A stretch of 64,000 nt of DNA from Anatilimnocola floriformis (GTDB taxonomy: Bacteria > Planctomycetota > Planctomycetia > Pirellulales > Pirellulaceae), in the NCBI RefSeq assembly GCF_024256385.1, contig NZ_JAMLFW010000001.1, positions 5,766,001 through 5,830,000 on the forward strand, in the 5' to 3' direction. The position numbers and the translations under genes were made by a program. Shown here piece by piece: positions 8,576 through 17,986 of this stretch (position 1 is its first letter; the number at the start of each line of letters is the position of its first letter). The notes under the pieces are model-generated. The model was given only the letters and a program-made list of their open reading frames with translations. It ran no database searches and was not told the origin of the DNA.

Positions 8576-9982
8576 ATGCTCCGCCTCCTTGCCGACGGAC
8601 AGACGTTTTGTGATGGTCATTCGCGCCGCGAAGCCATGCGCGTTGGTGGTTTGGCACTGGCCGGTTTATCGATGGCTGGAGTTGCACAGTCGCGGGCTGC
8701 GGTGGAAAAAACCAACAGCACTTCGGCTTCGTTCGGCAAAGCGAAATCCGTCATCGTCTTCGGCTTGATCGGTGGGCCGCCGCAGCATGAGACGTTTGAT
8801 CCCAAGCCGGATGCGCCAACCGAGATTCGGGGCGAGTTCGGCGTGATCCCGACGAAGACGCCCGGTTTGCAATTTGGCGAATTGCTACCGCAGACGGCGC
8901 AGTGGTCCGAAAAGATGGCGATCCTGAGGGCCGTCGTGACTGGAGACAGCGCGCATTCGAGCAGTGGCTATCAGATGTTGACCGGCGTGCCGCACGTGCC
9001 GCTGAATGCCGAGAGTGCCACGCCGAAAGCGCCGAACCATTGGCCGTCGCTCGGCGCGCTCGTCCGCACGCAACTCGATCGCGCCGGCCATTTGCCGGCC
9101 GCAGTCACCTTGCCCGAACACATTTGGAACGACGGCAACTTTCCCTGGCCCGGTCAAGACGCCGGTTGGCTCGGTCGGCAACGGCATCCGTGGTTGCTGC
9201 ACTGCGATCCTTCGGCGGCCGATTTTTCGGTGCCCGGTCTCGCACTGCCCGAAGGAATGCCAGCCGTCAGGTTGTCGGAACGGAGGAATCTGCTCGAACA
9301 AATGAACGGCGGCCTCGATTCGCTGGCTCGCTCACGACAAGTCGATGGCTATGGCACGCACGCCCGCAAAGCCATCGATTTGCTGACGAGTTCGTCGGCC
9401 CGTTCGGCGTTCGAGATTTCGCAGGAGAGCGATAAGACGCGCGATCGCTATGGCCGGAGTCGCTTTGCCCAAAGTGTCCTCCTCGCGCGACGGCTGGTCG
9501 AAGCCGGCGTGTCATTGGTGCAGGTCAACTGGACGCGGATCAAAGACCAGCCGAATCAAGGAGGCTGGGACACGCACGCCAAGCACAATGAGTCGTGCAA
9601 AAAGCTCCTCATGCCGATCGCCGATCAATGTTTCTCGGCGCTGCTCGCCGATCTGCAAGAACGAGGTCTGCTCGACGAAACACTGGTGGTGTGGTTCGGC
9701 GAGTTCGGCCGCACACCGAAGTTCAACGCCAACGGCGGCCGCGATCACTGGGGCCGTTGTTTTTCACTGGCGCTGGCCGGCGGCGGAATAAAAGGTGGCG
9801 TGGTGCACGGCGTGAGTGACAAACAGGCGGCAGATCCCGTCGAAGGAATAGTGCGCGCGGCAGACCTGCACGCCACCATTTTTCATTGCCTGGGCTTATC
9901 GCCCGAAACACAATTTCACGACGTCGTCGGTCGGCCGTTGCCGCTCACGCGCGGCCACGTGATTGCGCCGATTGTTTCCTGA
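8576..9982 (+). CDS. DUF1501 protein with twin-arginine-like leader
   Basis: 468 residues. SRREAMRVGGLALAGLSMAG (residues 21-41) is a twin-arginine-type leader. The body matches DUF1501, a planctomycete-expanded family in the alkaline phosphatase/sulfatase-like fold (SVIVFGLIGGPPQHETFDPK; ETLVVWFGEFGRTPKFNANG with RDHWG; ADLHATIFHCLGL near the C-terminus). Presumably exported through Tat. Most family members sit beside a DUF1549/DUF1553 gene; here no such partner adjoins, in contrast to the pair at 50813 and 53965. Biochemical activity is unknown. Confidence 0.85.
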   Translation: MLRLLADGQTFCDGHSRREAMRVGGLALAGLSMAGVAQSRAAVEKTNSTSASFGKAKSVIVFGLIGGPPQHETFDPKPDAPTEIRGEFGVIPTKTPGLQFGELLPQTAQWSEKMAILRAVVTGDSAHSSSGYQMLTGVPHVPLNAESATPKAPNHWPSLGALVRTQLDRAGHLPAAVTLPEHIWNDGNFPWPGQDAGWLGRQRHPWLLHCDPSAADFSVPGLALPEGMPAVRLSERRNLLEQMNGGLDSLARSRQVDGYGTHARKAIDLLTSSSARSAFEISQESDKTRDRYGRSRFAQSVLLARRLVEAGVSLVQVNWTRIKDQPNQGGWDTHAKHNESCKKLLMPIADQCFSALLADLQERGLLDETLVVWFGEFGRTPKFNANGGRDHWGRCFSLALAGGGIKGGVVHGVSDKQAADPVEGIVRAADLHATIFHCLGLSPETQFHDVVGRPLPLTRGHVIAPIVS

Positions 9983-10001
9983 TTCCGTCAAGACATTTGG
10001 T

Positions 10002-10706
10002 ATGGATCCCGACTTAGAGCTCGCGCTAAACGATTTCGATGCTCCGCCGGGAAGTGAAGACTGCGCAGACATACTTTTGCTGCGTGCGATTAAGGCCCGC
10101 ATGTTCTGCATGTACCTGGAGCCGGATTCACCTCACTACGAGTTAGGGGTGAAGCTAAAAGCTTGGCTCAGGTCATCAGAAGGCATGACTCGCATTCGTC
10201 GAGGAATCGAAGACCCTCATCCCGAACTACGAGGCCTTTGTGGACGGCTCTTAATTTTGAAGAAAGAGCCCGGAGCAGAAACAACGGCCCTGAAAATGTT
10301 GTCCGATCCGGCGTGGGAAGTTCGCGAACTGATTTGCGAGACTCTACATAGCTCACCATTGGCCAACTGCGAAGATCGCCTGCTGGAACTCGCACAACGC
10401 GACGACAGTTTCGTTGTTCGCGGCCGAGCCGCGAAAGCCCTCGCCCGTTGTTCACGCGTACGAGCGATTCCGGTGCTCTTGGCGATGATGGAGTCGGACC
10501 ATGAAGTCGACAGCGATCCCGACGTGCTCATCCCGCCTCCCAGCAGCGTCGCAGCGTCGGCACTCGATGAACTGCTCCATACGAACTGGGTTGAAACTCG
10601 CTTGCCAGGAGGAACTGCCACATTTCCACCTGGAATAATCGACCTCGACCGTCTCAAGGAGCAAGCGATTTTGGAACTAGATCGCCTCCGTCGACTCGAG
10701 CGATAG
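10002..10706 (+). CDS. HEAT-repeat-like protein of unknown function
   Basis: About 234 residues from ATG 10002; the frame is open to a TTG at 9963 that would overlap the DUF1501 gene. Pairs of amphipathic helices resemble HEAT/PBS-lyase repeats (GIEDPHPELRGLCGRLLIL; MLSDPAWEVRELICETL; RDDSFVVRGRAAKALARCS, then RAIPVLLAMMES). No signal peptide, so probably cytoplasmic. It follows the DUF1501 stop by 19 bases and may be cotranscribed. Such repeats usually bind proteins; no partner can be named. Confidence 0.65.
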   Translation: MDPDLELALNDFDAPPGSEDCADILLLRAIKARMFCMYLEPDSPHYELGVKLKAWLRSSEGMTRIRRGIEDPHPELRGLCGRLLILKKEPGAETTALKMLSDPAWEVRELICETLHSSPLANCEDRLLELAQRDDSFVVRGRAAKALARCSRVRAIPVLLAMMESDHEVDSDPDVLIPPPSSVAASALDELLHTNWVETRLPGGTATFPPGIIDLDRLKEQAILELDRLRRLER

Positions 10707-10726
10707 CCGTGAATGCCTGAGTGTGC

Positions 10727-10744
10727 CACTGGCCAGAGCCAGTG
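10727..10744. repeat. Small hairpin repeat in intergenic gap
   Basis: Arms CACTGGC / GCCAGTG with loop CAGA, followed at 10784-10801 by a degenerate second copy (ACACTGGCCATTCTGGCAT). It lies just past the HEAT-like gene; the 310-base gap 10707-11016 holds no other recognisable feature and should include the antiporter promoter. Confidence 0.4.
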
Positions 10745-11016
10745 CTCGTTGGGCGCCGAACGGCGACACTCGGCGCGACGGTGACACTGGCCATTCTGGC
10801 ATGAGGCTGAGCTGCGATCCGAAGGTTGTTGGTAACAACCGTGCCCGCCTCGGATGCTAGTGCAAAATCACGGCTCCACCGAGCAAGCTCGGCGGAGGCC
10901 GCTCGGCGATTGCGGCTATCCGTCGCATTGGAATTTTCTTTTCCCGAAAAGCCACTTTTTCGGCCTTTTTTGGCATTTCCTCCGCCCCAAACGGACCTTG
11001 CTCCGTAAGATGGGGC

Positions 11017-12939
11017 ATGCCTTTTTTAGACTCCATTTCGACCTTCGGAAATGCCTTCCTGCTGGCCGCGGCTGATGCTGTGCCAGTCGTGGCCGACGCC
11101 GCCCATGAAGCTGCCGCGCATGGCGGGCATTTGGAACTCATCATCACGCTGACGGTCGGCTTGGCAGCGGCCCTGTTGATGGGCTACATCACGCAGCGAC
11201 TCGGCTTGTCGCCCATCGTGGGCTATTTGCTCGCGGGCATTTTGGTCGGCCCATATACGCCCGGCATCGAAGCCAACGCCGCGCTCGCGCAAGAGATGGC
11301 CGAAATCGGCGTGATCTTGCTGATGTTTGGCGTGGGTTTGCATTTTCATTTCAAGGAACTGCTAGCCGTGCGGCGCGTTGCCGTGCCGGGCGCGATTGGC
11401 CAGAGCGTCATTGCAACGCTGCTCGGCATGCTCGTCGGCTGGTTGCTCGGCTGGGATGTCGCGTCGGGAATCGTCTTCGGTCTCGCGATCTCTGTAGCGA
11501 GCACGGTGGTGCTGCTGCGCGTCCTCTCGGATAACAACGATCTGCATACGCCGACCGGGCACATCGCCGTCGGTTGGCTGGTGGTCGAAGATTTGTTCAC
11601 CGTGCTGGTGCTCGTGCTCATGCCAGTGCTGTTTGGGCCGAACAAAGGTTCGCTGGCAACCATCTCGACCGCCGTGGCCTTGGCCGTGGTGAAGATCGCC
11701 CTGCTGGTGGCCTTCGTGATTTTCGTCGGCGGTCGTTTCGTACCGTGGTTCCTTGCTCGGATTGCGCGGACTCGTTCGCGCGAACTCTTCACGCTCACGG
11801 TACTCGTGATCGCTCTCGGCATCGCCGTTGGCGCCGCAAAAATTTTCGATGTGTCGATGGCCCTTGGTGCGTTTCTCGCCGGCATGGTCGTCGGCCGGAG
11901 CGAGTTCAGCTCGCGGGCGGCTTCCGAAGCGTTGCCGATGCGTGATGCCTTCGCGGTGCTCTTCTTTGTTTCCGTCGGCATGCTGTTCAATCCGCATTAC
12001 CTGATGTCGACGCCCGTGCTGATCGCGGCGACGCTCGGCATCGTACTCATCGGCAAACCGCTGGCCGCGCTGGTGATTGTGATTGTGCTTCGCTATCCGC
12101 TCCGCGTCGCGCTGTCGGTCGCCGTGGCCCTGGCGCAGATCGGCGAATTTTCGTTCATCCTGGCCAACGTTGGCATGGGACTAAAGGTGTTGTCGGGTGA
12201 GCAATTCAACGCACTTATCGCCGCGGCCATCGTTTCGATCAGCATCAACCCAATTCTCTATCGTCTGGTCGATTGGTTCGAGAATCACGCGAAGAAATCA
12301 CCGCTCCTGTGGAGCTGGCTCAACGCGCGTTCGAAGATGTCGCTCGTCAGTTCGCCTGACGACGAGGAAGAAGAAGCGGATATCAAAAAGCACAGCCGGG
12401 CCGTGGTCGTGGGTTATGGCCCGGTCGGTCGCACGCTTGTTCGTCTGCTCACCGAAAACGGTATCGATCCGACGATTATCGAGCTCAATCTCGAGACGGT
12501 TCGTTCGCTGCGCGAAGAAGGAATCAGCGCGGTCTATGGCGATTCGACGCACAAAGAAACGCAACTCGAAGCCGGCATGAATGAAGCCCGCGTCCTCATC
12601 CTCAGTGCGTCGGGTCTCAACAACAGTCAGGAAGTGATTCGCGTCGCGCACGAATGCAACCCGGCAATTCGCGTCTTCGCCCGCGCGACTTACCTGCGCG
12701 AGATTCCCTCCTTGACCAAAGCCGGCGCCGACGTGGTGTTTACCGGCGAAGGTGAAGTGGCCATGACGATGACGGAGTTCATCCTCCGTCAGCTTGGCGC
12801 CAGCGGCGAACAGATCGATCGCGAGCGCGACCGCATCCGCAACGAACTCTTCGGCAGCCCGGCGGCACTAGAGATCCTGCTGCCGCCCGTGGCGAAGACA
12901 ACTACCGCGATGCCCATCCTCGAGCCACCCAAGGACTAG
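11017..12939 (+). CDS. KefB/YbaL-type cation:proton antiporter with RCK domain
   Basis: 640 residues. A CPA2-family membrane domain (about residues 40-430, roughly 12 helices) contains LSPIVGYLLAGILVGPYTPG and AEIGVILLMFGVGLHF, close to YbaL/KefB proteins. A cytoplasmic TrkA-N/RCK domain follows (about 465-600) with Rossmann motif VVVGYGPVGRTLVRLL and acidic IIELN at the end of the second strand, consistent with NAD(H) binding. The likely role is potassium or sodium/proton exchange gated by nucleotide binding. It is monocistronic and converges on the lipoprotein gene ending at 12975. Confidence 0.9.
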   Translation: MPFLDSISTFGNAFLLAAADAVPVVADAAHEAAAHGGHLELIITLTVGLAAALLMGYITQRLGLSPIVGYLLAGILVGPYTPGIEANAALAQEMAEIGVILLMFGVGLHFHFKELLAVRRVAVPGAIGQSVIATLLGMLVGWLLGWDVASGIVFGLAISVASTVVLLRVLSDNNDLHTPTGHIAVGWLVVEDLFTVLVLVLMPVLFGPNKGSLATISTAVALAVVKIALLVAFVIFVGGRFVPWFLARIARTRSRELFTLTVLVIALGIAVGAAKIFDVSMALGAFLAGMVVGRSEFSSRAASEALPMRDAFAVLFFVSVGMLFNPHYLMSTPVLIAATLGIVLIGKPLAALVIVIVLRYPLRVALSVAVALAQIGEFSFILANVGMGLKVLSGEQFNALIAAAIVSISINPILYRLVDWFENHAKKSPLLWSWLNARSKMSLVSSPDDEEEEADIKKHSRAVVVGYGPVGRTLVRLLTENGIDPTIIELNLETVRSLREEGISAVYGDSTHKETQLEAGMNEARVLILSASGLNNSQEVIRVAHECNPAIRVFARATYLREIPSLTKAGADVVFTGEGEVAMTMTEFILRQLGASGEQIDRERDRIRNELFGSPAALEILLPPVAKTTTAMPILEPPKD

Positions 12940-12948
12940 GCGGCTTCT

Positions 12949-12980
12949 CCGTAGTCGACTTTCTGCTACGTCGACTACGG
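12949..12980. terminator. Hairpin between convergent genes
   Basis: Perfect 11-base arms CCGTAGTCGAC / GTCGACTACGG with a 10-base loop, between the antiporter stop (12939) and the end of the convergent lipoprotein gene, overlapping its stop by a few bases. It probably serves both directions; no T-run follows, so Rho-independent function is not assured. Confidence 0.5.
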
Positions 12981-15900
12981 ATCCTGTGGAGCTGCGCAAA
13001 GCACGCAATTCTCGACGATCAGCTGTCTGCCAGTGTGTTGCCGAAATTGGCCTAGCACGGTTAAGGTTTGGCCCTCTTTCAGGTCTTTCCTCAACTCGTC
13101 TGCAAGTGACCACGAAAGTTGGGCGTTGGCCCGCGTACCGGTTTCCAGGATCGTGAAGGGTCCTTTCGCATTCAAAACCTTGCCGGTGATGACCACCCAC
13201 TTGTCCGCATACTTTTTGTTCCTCTCTGCACGCTGATTTGGATCGGCAAAGAAGCTCCCGAGTGCTTCGGCGGTCATGACGGGGGGAGGCGGCTCCTCGG
13301 ACTTCACGACGTCCGATTCCTTGAGGTAGAGATAGGATTCCCCCTGCACGGCTTTGCCTTTGATCGTGACGCGCATACCGGGCGCGACTGTCTTCAAGTG
13401 ATGCTTTCCAGGGAGTCTCGCACTGATCGGGATGTCGGTATTCGTCCGGAAATTGAGGGTGGGCTCCGCTGTGCGGTAGTCGTAGTCCACTCGCTCGAGC
13501 TCGCCCGAGACTTCCACGATTCGGCCGTTGTACTTGTCGAAAATATCTTTCCAGTTCGAGTCCAAGGCTTCCCGCAGAGTGCGCGCGTTGATCGTCAGGG
13601 AAACATCCTTGGTGATCGCGGGCGGGTGAGGATTTTCATCATCCTGGCGAGCTCGCGCTTCGGTGGCCAGCGCTACTTGTTGGCGCTTTTCAATTTTCGC
13701 GATTGCCGCCTGCGCTGCTTCCAGGGCTTCAGGAGGGAGCGTGGTCAGCTTCGGCAGTAGCTCGGCAGTCGCAGCGTCGCCGAACTCGCCCAGTTCGGCG
13801 ATGATGCTTGCCTTTTGCAACTTACCCTTTTCCTCCCCCGCTGGTAGCCAATCCAAAACGCACCGCTCTCCTTGCGGTCCCATGGCTTTCAGCTCGTAGA
13901 GATATTGGAACGCCCCTTCTTTTTCCTCGCCTAACGCATCGATCATCAACGTGCAGTAAGTAGCAGCAGCTGCTGGACTGCGAAAATTCTCCAGGCGACG
14001 TCGCGCTTTAACTCGCGCGTCAAAGTTCATCGACGTGGAGAGTGTCTCCGCGATTTTTGCCAAGGCATCCTTTTCTTCCGGACTGCCGGGCGGTGGCGGA
14101 ATGAAGCTGGTCGGCAACTCTTCCCAATTCCAAGTGCGCGTCTTGGAATCGAACTGTCGCCTGCCCGGAGGATCCCAGATAAAGAGAATTCCGAACTTAC
14201 TACGCATGTCCCGCACCGGGCCGACGATGAGCGTGGCCGTATTATCCTGCAGGTTGACATACGACGATTGTTTGAGTCCGGGCGTCGCTAGGAAAGGGGC
14301 TATTCCTCGCAGCCAATCGGCTGTTTGCGGAGGCGCTGGGCCATCGTTGAAATGGAGCACGACCTGGCCGACGCGGTTGTTGCCGTAGTGAGCGACCATT
14401 TTTTCCCAGGCATCGTCCACGGCCACTTCGGGTCCGATCGTGATCGGCTCGAGGGTATAAGCAGCGGGAACCGGCGGAACTGCCGACGGGGTCTTGCGCG
14501 GCGGCGCGATCTTCACCGGCTGCACTTCCGGCAATGCGGCGCACAGCACGCCGTCTTCGAAACTCAGGTACCGGCCATTGTTACGCGAGAACTTCACGAG
14601 CGTGACCAACGTCTGTCCGACTCGCAATTGCTTCTTGAGAGTTTGCGAGAGATTCAACGCCACATACGCTTTGGGCTCCGTGCCTGTTTCCAGAATGGCG
14701 AAGTTGCCACTCCCTTGCACCTCCAAGATCTTGCCCGTAAGGACCATCCACTTGCCGGAAAGCTCTTGATTGGTCTGAGTCAGTTTGGCCGGATCACCAT
14801 GCTCGGCTCCAAACGCTTCGGCAGTCACTTCCGTGGGAGGAGGCCCGTCAACCTTCAGCACCTCGGCGTCTTTCAGTTCCAGAAACATCTGAGCAGCAAG
14901 TTTGCCTTTGATGGTCACGCGCATTCCCGGCGCCAGTGTCTTGGGAAAATGCTGGACCTTCAGCTTGGCGGGAATGCTGTCGGAGTTGGTCGCAAGCTCG
15001 AGTTTGGGTTGCCCATTCTCCTCCCATCCATAGCCCAAGCTCTTCAAATCACCCGTGATCTCGACGAGCTTGCCATCGTATTTCTGAACGGTCTCCTCCC
15101 GATTCGCTTGCAGGGAGTCCCTCAGCTTGCTCGCGGTGATCGTCAACGATGTGTCTCGCGAGAGCGCAGCCGGAGGCGAAGTGTCTTCGTCGAGGCGGGC
15201 TTGATTTTCCTTCGCCAAAGCCACTTGTCGTCGCTCTTTGATCTGCGCGATCACTTCTTGCGCTGCTGCCGCTTCTTCGGGCGAAAGCGATGTCATCTTT
15301 GGCAGTTGCTCGACCGAGGCCGGGCCGCCGAACTCGGCGAGTTGCCCAATCACATACGCTTTGTTGAGCACACCTTTTTCTTTTCCTTCGGGCAGCCAAT
15401 CCAAGAGAAAGCCTTCCGCGTGCGGTCCAAAGTTTCTCAAGCTCGGCAGGTAATCGATCCAGTCCGACTTATCGTTGCGCATGCGGTCGAGCATCAATGT
15501 GACGAAGGTAGCAGCTCCCGCCGGCGTGCGAAAATCTTTCAAGCGGTGGTTGGCATCAAGCTTCGTTTGGAAATCCTTGCTCGTGGATAATGTTTCCGCG
15601 CGCTTGGCCAACTCGGCCGTTTCCTCCGGACTGCCGTCGGCAGGCGGAATGTAGGCCATCGGCAATTTGCCGCTGAGCGTGCGCGATTCACGGTCGAGAT
15701 TAAACTCGGCGGGGCTTCTTGAAGGGAACGCGTGCAACAAACCGACGTCGCGCACGGGCCCGATAGTCGCCGTGGCCGTCTCGCCTTGCTGACTGATGTG
15801 CGACGATTGCTGAATGCCGGGCACCGCAAAGAAATGCAGCAACCCACGTAACCAATCGCTGGTTTGCGGCGGCGCAGCACCATCGGTGAAGTTGAGCACA

Positions 15901-16196
15901 ATGCGCACCACTCGATTGTGGCCATAGTGAGCGACCATCTGTTGGTGCGCGGCATCGGGCGCTACTTCAGACCCAATCGTGATCGGCTCAAGCGTGTAAG
16001 CAATGGGTGTTGCAGCAGCCGACGTGGGTTTGACCGGCGGCGTCATCGGCGGACTGGCAACGCCCGGCTCCGGACCGTTTGTCGGCATTGCCGGTGGCGG
16101 ATTCACGGGAGCAGGCTTTGATTTGCCGCAACCCACGGCGAGCGCTACGCCCAGCCCAGCCAACAACAATAGGTTTCGCACGCCTACTTGCGACAT
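12975..16196 (-). CDS. Large lipoprotein built from two tandem homologous halves
   Basis: About 1073 residues from ATG 16196 (another ATG at 16220 is in frame). MSQVGVRNLLLLAGLGVALA followed by VGC is a lipoprotein signal. After a Pro-rich linker come two homologous units of about 500 residues. Each begins AYTLEPITIG, then MVAHYG(H/N)NRV, PPQT(S/A)DWLRG and (T/I)(I/V)GPVRD, and each ends in an OB-like region (GMRVTIKGK; W(M/V)(V/L)(L)TGK(I/V)L; FAILETGTEPKA and FTILETGTRANA). The units probably arose by duplication within the gene. No known family was recognised; the OB-like parts hint at ligand binding. Confidence 0.75.
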   Translation of the reverse strand: MSQVGVRNLLLLAGLGVALAVGCGKSKPAPVNPPPAMPTNGPEPGVASPPMTPPVKPTSAAATPIAYTLEPITIGSEVAPDAAHQQMVAHYGHNRVVRIVLNFTDGAAPPQTSDWLRGLLHFFAVPGIQQSSHISQQGETATATIGPVRDVGLLHAFPSRSPAEFNLDRESRTLSGKLPMAYIPPADGSPEETAELAKRAETLSTSKDFQTKLDANHRLKDFRTPAGAATFVTLMLDRMRNDKSDWIDYLPSLRNFGPHAEGFLLDWLPEGKEKGVLNKAYVIGQLAEFGGPASVEQLPKMTSLSPEEAAAAQEVIAQIKERRQVALAKENQARLDEDTSPPAALSRDTSLTITASKLRDSLQANREETVQKYDGKLVEITGDLKSLGYGWEENGQPKLELATNSDSIPAKLKVQHFPKTLAPGMRVTIKGKLAAQMFLELKDAEVLKVDGPPPTEVTAEAFGAEHGDPAKLTQTNQELSGKWMVLTGKILEVQGSGNFAILETGTEPKAYVALNLSQTLKKQLRVGQTLVTLVKFSRNNGRYLSFEDGVLCAALPEVQPVKIAPPRKTPSAVPPVPAAYTLEPITIGPEVAVDDAWEKMVAHYGNNRVGQVVLHFNDGPAPPQTADWLRGIAPFLATPGLKQSSYVNLQDNTATLIVGPVRDMRSKFGILFIWDPPGRRQFDSKTRTWNWEELPTSFIPPPPGSPEEKDALAKIAETLSTSMNFDARVKARRRLENFRSPAAAATYCTLMIDALGEEKEGAFQYLYELKAMGPQGERCVLDWLPAGEEKGKLQKASIIAELGEFGDAATAELLPKLTTLPPEALEAAQAAIAKIEKRQQVALATEARARQDDENPHPPAITKDVSLTINARTLREALDSNWKDIFDKYNGRIVEVSGELERVDYDYRTAEPTLNFRTNTDIPISARLPGKHHLKTVAPGMRVTIKGKAVQGESYLYLKESDVVKSEEPPPPVMTAEALGSFFADPNQRAERNKKYADKWVVITGKVLNAKGPFTILETGTRANAQLSWSLADELRKDLKEGQTLTVLGQFRQHTGRQLIVENCVLCAAPQDP

Positions 16197-16809
16197 CGCT
16201 ACATACCTCTTGATAGCCACGTAGTCCCCTCTACTCTGAATGGGTGGTGATTATCAGAGGCTGAAATTGCAGCGTCAAGCGTCTACGAGCGCAATCGTCC
16301 AGGTGTTCCCAGGAGAAACCTGCTTGCCGTGGATGCCGAATAAACGGCGGGAGGGCGAGGCGCCTCGCCCTCCCGAAATCAGCACCAGCGTGAATCGTTA
16401 CCATGCCGATTTCGGCCAGACCAAAGTTGGCAACGCGCGTGTGTCTCTAAGTTTGGGGGATCCTCCGAATTTCAATGTGTCGCCATAGGTAATCATGCTC
16501 CAAAAGGCGACTGCTCAAGCAACTTGACAACCACCCGAATTGACTATTATAAAGTGCGATATTCCAACGACGAATTTACGATCGAAATGAACATTAAAGC
16601 CTTCACAAAAAACAACTTACGAAACATTTTGAGAATCGCATAACCTGTTATATCTCAATGCCCCGAAAGGTGGGTGCCTGCGATCGGAAAAATCACCGAT
16701 TCCGGCGAACCCCGCCGTCGATCGGCCACGCTCTCCCCAGGTCGCACAATCCCGATATGATTGGGGCTTACTAGCAACCTAACCAAAATGCTATTCACGG
16801 AGGCTCTGT
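16197..16809. other. Intergenic region with a perfect 28-base palindrome
   Basis: The 613-base gap separates two divergent genes. A perfect palindrome at 16348-16375 (half-site CGGGAGGGCGAGGC) resembles the palindromic repeats elsewhere in the window. The stretch 16500-16660 is much richer in A/T than its surroundings and probably contains the promoter of the thioredoxin-like gene. No convincing gene was seen. Confidence 0.5.
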
Positions 16810-17916
16810 ATGTTTCGCTCGTTGGTCGCCGCTGTTTCACTGTTGTTGTTCAGCGCGTGGCAACTCCCCGCCGCTGAAGTCCTTGTCGGCGACGCTGCTC
16901 CGCCACTCGCCGTGAAAGAGTTCGTCAAAGGCGAACCGGTGAAGGAATTCGCCAAGGGGAAGGTTTACGTTGTCGAGTTCTGGGCCACCTGGTGCGGCCC
17001 GTGCATCAAAGCCATTCCGCACGTCAGCGAACTGCAAGCCAAGCACAAAGCGGTTACTTTCATCGGCGTCGATGTGATGGAGCGGGCCGATGACGAGGTG
17101 AAGGCGTTCGTCAAAAAGATGGGCGACAAGATGAACTATCGCGTCGCCATCGATAAGCCCGACGGCGACGGGGACAACGGCGTGATGGCTCAGACCTGGC
17201 TCGACGCCAGCTATCAGATGGGCATCCCTTGCTCGATGATCGTCGATGGCGCCGGCAAGCTCGCTTGGGTTGGCCATCCGATGAAACTCGAAGAACCGCT
17301 CGAAAAGGTCATCGCCGGCAAATGGGATCTCGCTGCCGCGGCCAAGGAATTCAAAGCCGAAATCGAAGCCGCCAAGATCGAAGCGAATCTCACCGAAGCC
17401 GTTGATAAGCTAATCGACGCCGAAAAGTACACCGAAGCCATCAAGCTGCTCGACGAAGGTTTTGCCAAGGCCCCAGCGCTCGAACAGAAGTACGGCATGG
17501 TGAAGTTCAGCGCTCTTATCGCGCAAGAAAAGGAAGCCGACGCTTACGCCTATGGCAACAAGTTGCTGGAGAAGTTCGGCAAGGAAGACCCGAACATTCC
17601 GTTTGGTCTCGCCATGTCGGTGCTCACCGACGACGACGACAAACCGGTCACCGAGCTCGAAGCCCCCGCCGCCAAGTTCGCCGTGACTGCCACTTCGCAA
17701 CTCGTCAAAACGATGACCACTTTCAAAGGTGTCGACGACGCCAACCGCTCGGTCGCCAACGAGACTCACGCGTTCGCTCTCTTCCTCAGCGGTAATGCCA
17801 AGGAAGCCGCGGCGACTCAGGAAAAGGCCATCGCTCTCGCCAAAGGCACGCCGCGGGAAAAGGACAAGACGATGGTGGAGAAACTGAAGAAGTACCAGGC
17901 CGGACTGAAGAAGTAA
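16810..17916 (+). CDS. TlpA-like secreted thioredoxin-fold protein
   Basis: 368 residues with signal peptide MFRSLVAAVSLLLFSAWQLP then AAE. The thioredoxin/AhpC-like domain (residues 24-180) contains the redox motif WCGPC at 61-65 in VEFWATWCGPCIKAIPHVSE, and the cis-Pro segment MGIPCSMIVD. A helical, TPR-like C-terminal half (200-368) is probably for protein contacts. Likely role: thiol-disulfide exchange in the periplasm. GGAGG lies eight bases upstream of the ATG. It appears monocistronic. Confidence 0.85.
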   Translation: MFRSLVAAVSLLLFSAWQLPAAEVLVGDAAPPLAVKEFVKGEPVKEFAKGKVYVVEFWATWCGPCIKAIPHVSELQAKHKAVTFIGVDVMERADDEVKAFVKKMGDKMNYRVAIDKPDGDGDNGVMAQTWLDASYQMGIPCSMIVDGAGKLAWVGHPMKLEEPLEKVIAGKWDLAAAAKEFKAEIEAAKIEANLTEAVDKLIDAEKYTEAIKLLDEGFAKAPALEQKYGMVKFSALIAQEKEADAYAYGNKLLEKFGKEDPNIPFGLAMSVLTDDDDKPVTELEAPAAKFAVTATSQLVKTMTTFKGVDDANRSVANETHAFALFLSGNAKEAAATQEKAIALAKGTPREKDKTMVEKLKKYQAGLKK

Positions 17917-17949
17917 GAAGCAGGATAGGAGGCGGGGAATACAAGGCAT

Positions 17950-17986
17950 TTGCCTTTCCCTCGTCTCCCGTCTCTCGCCTCTGCTC
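17950..17986. repeat. Interspersed repeat, family B, copy at the 3' side of the RraA-like gene
   Basis: CCCTCGTCTCCCGTCTCTCG followed by CCTCTGC, preceded by TTTGCCTTT. It ends beside the RraA-like stop (17987) and is in direct orientation with the copy at 18652-18686. Confidence 0.6.

Noticed and set aside
14325-15590. Long plus-strand open frame of 421 codons opposite the duplicated lipoprotein
   Set aside because: It lies wholly inside the lipoprotein gene, has no family match or ribosome-binding site, and its composition is that of a frame mirrored from high-GC coding sequence.
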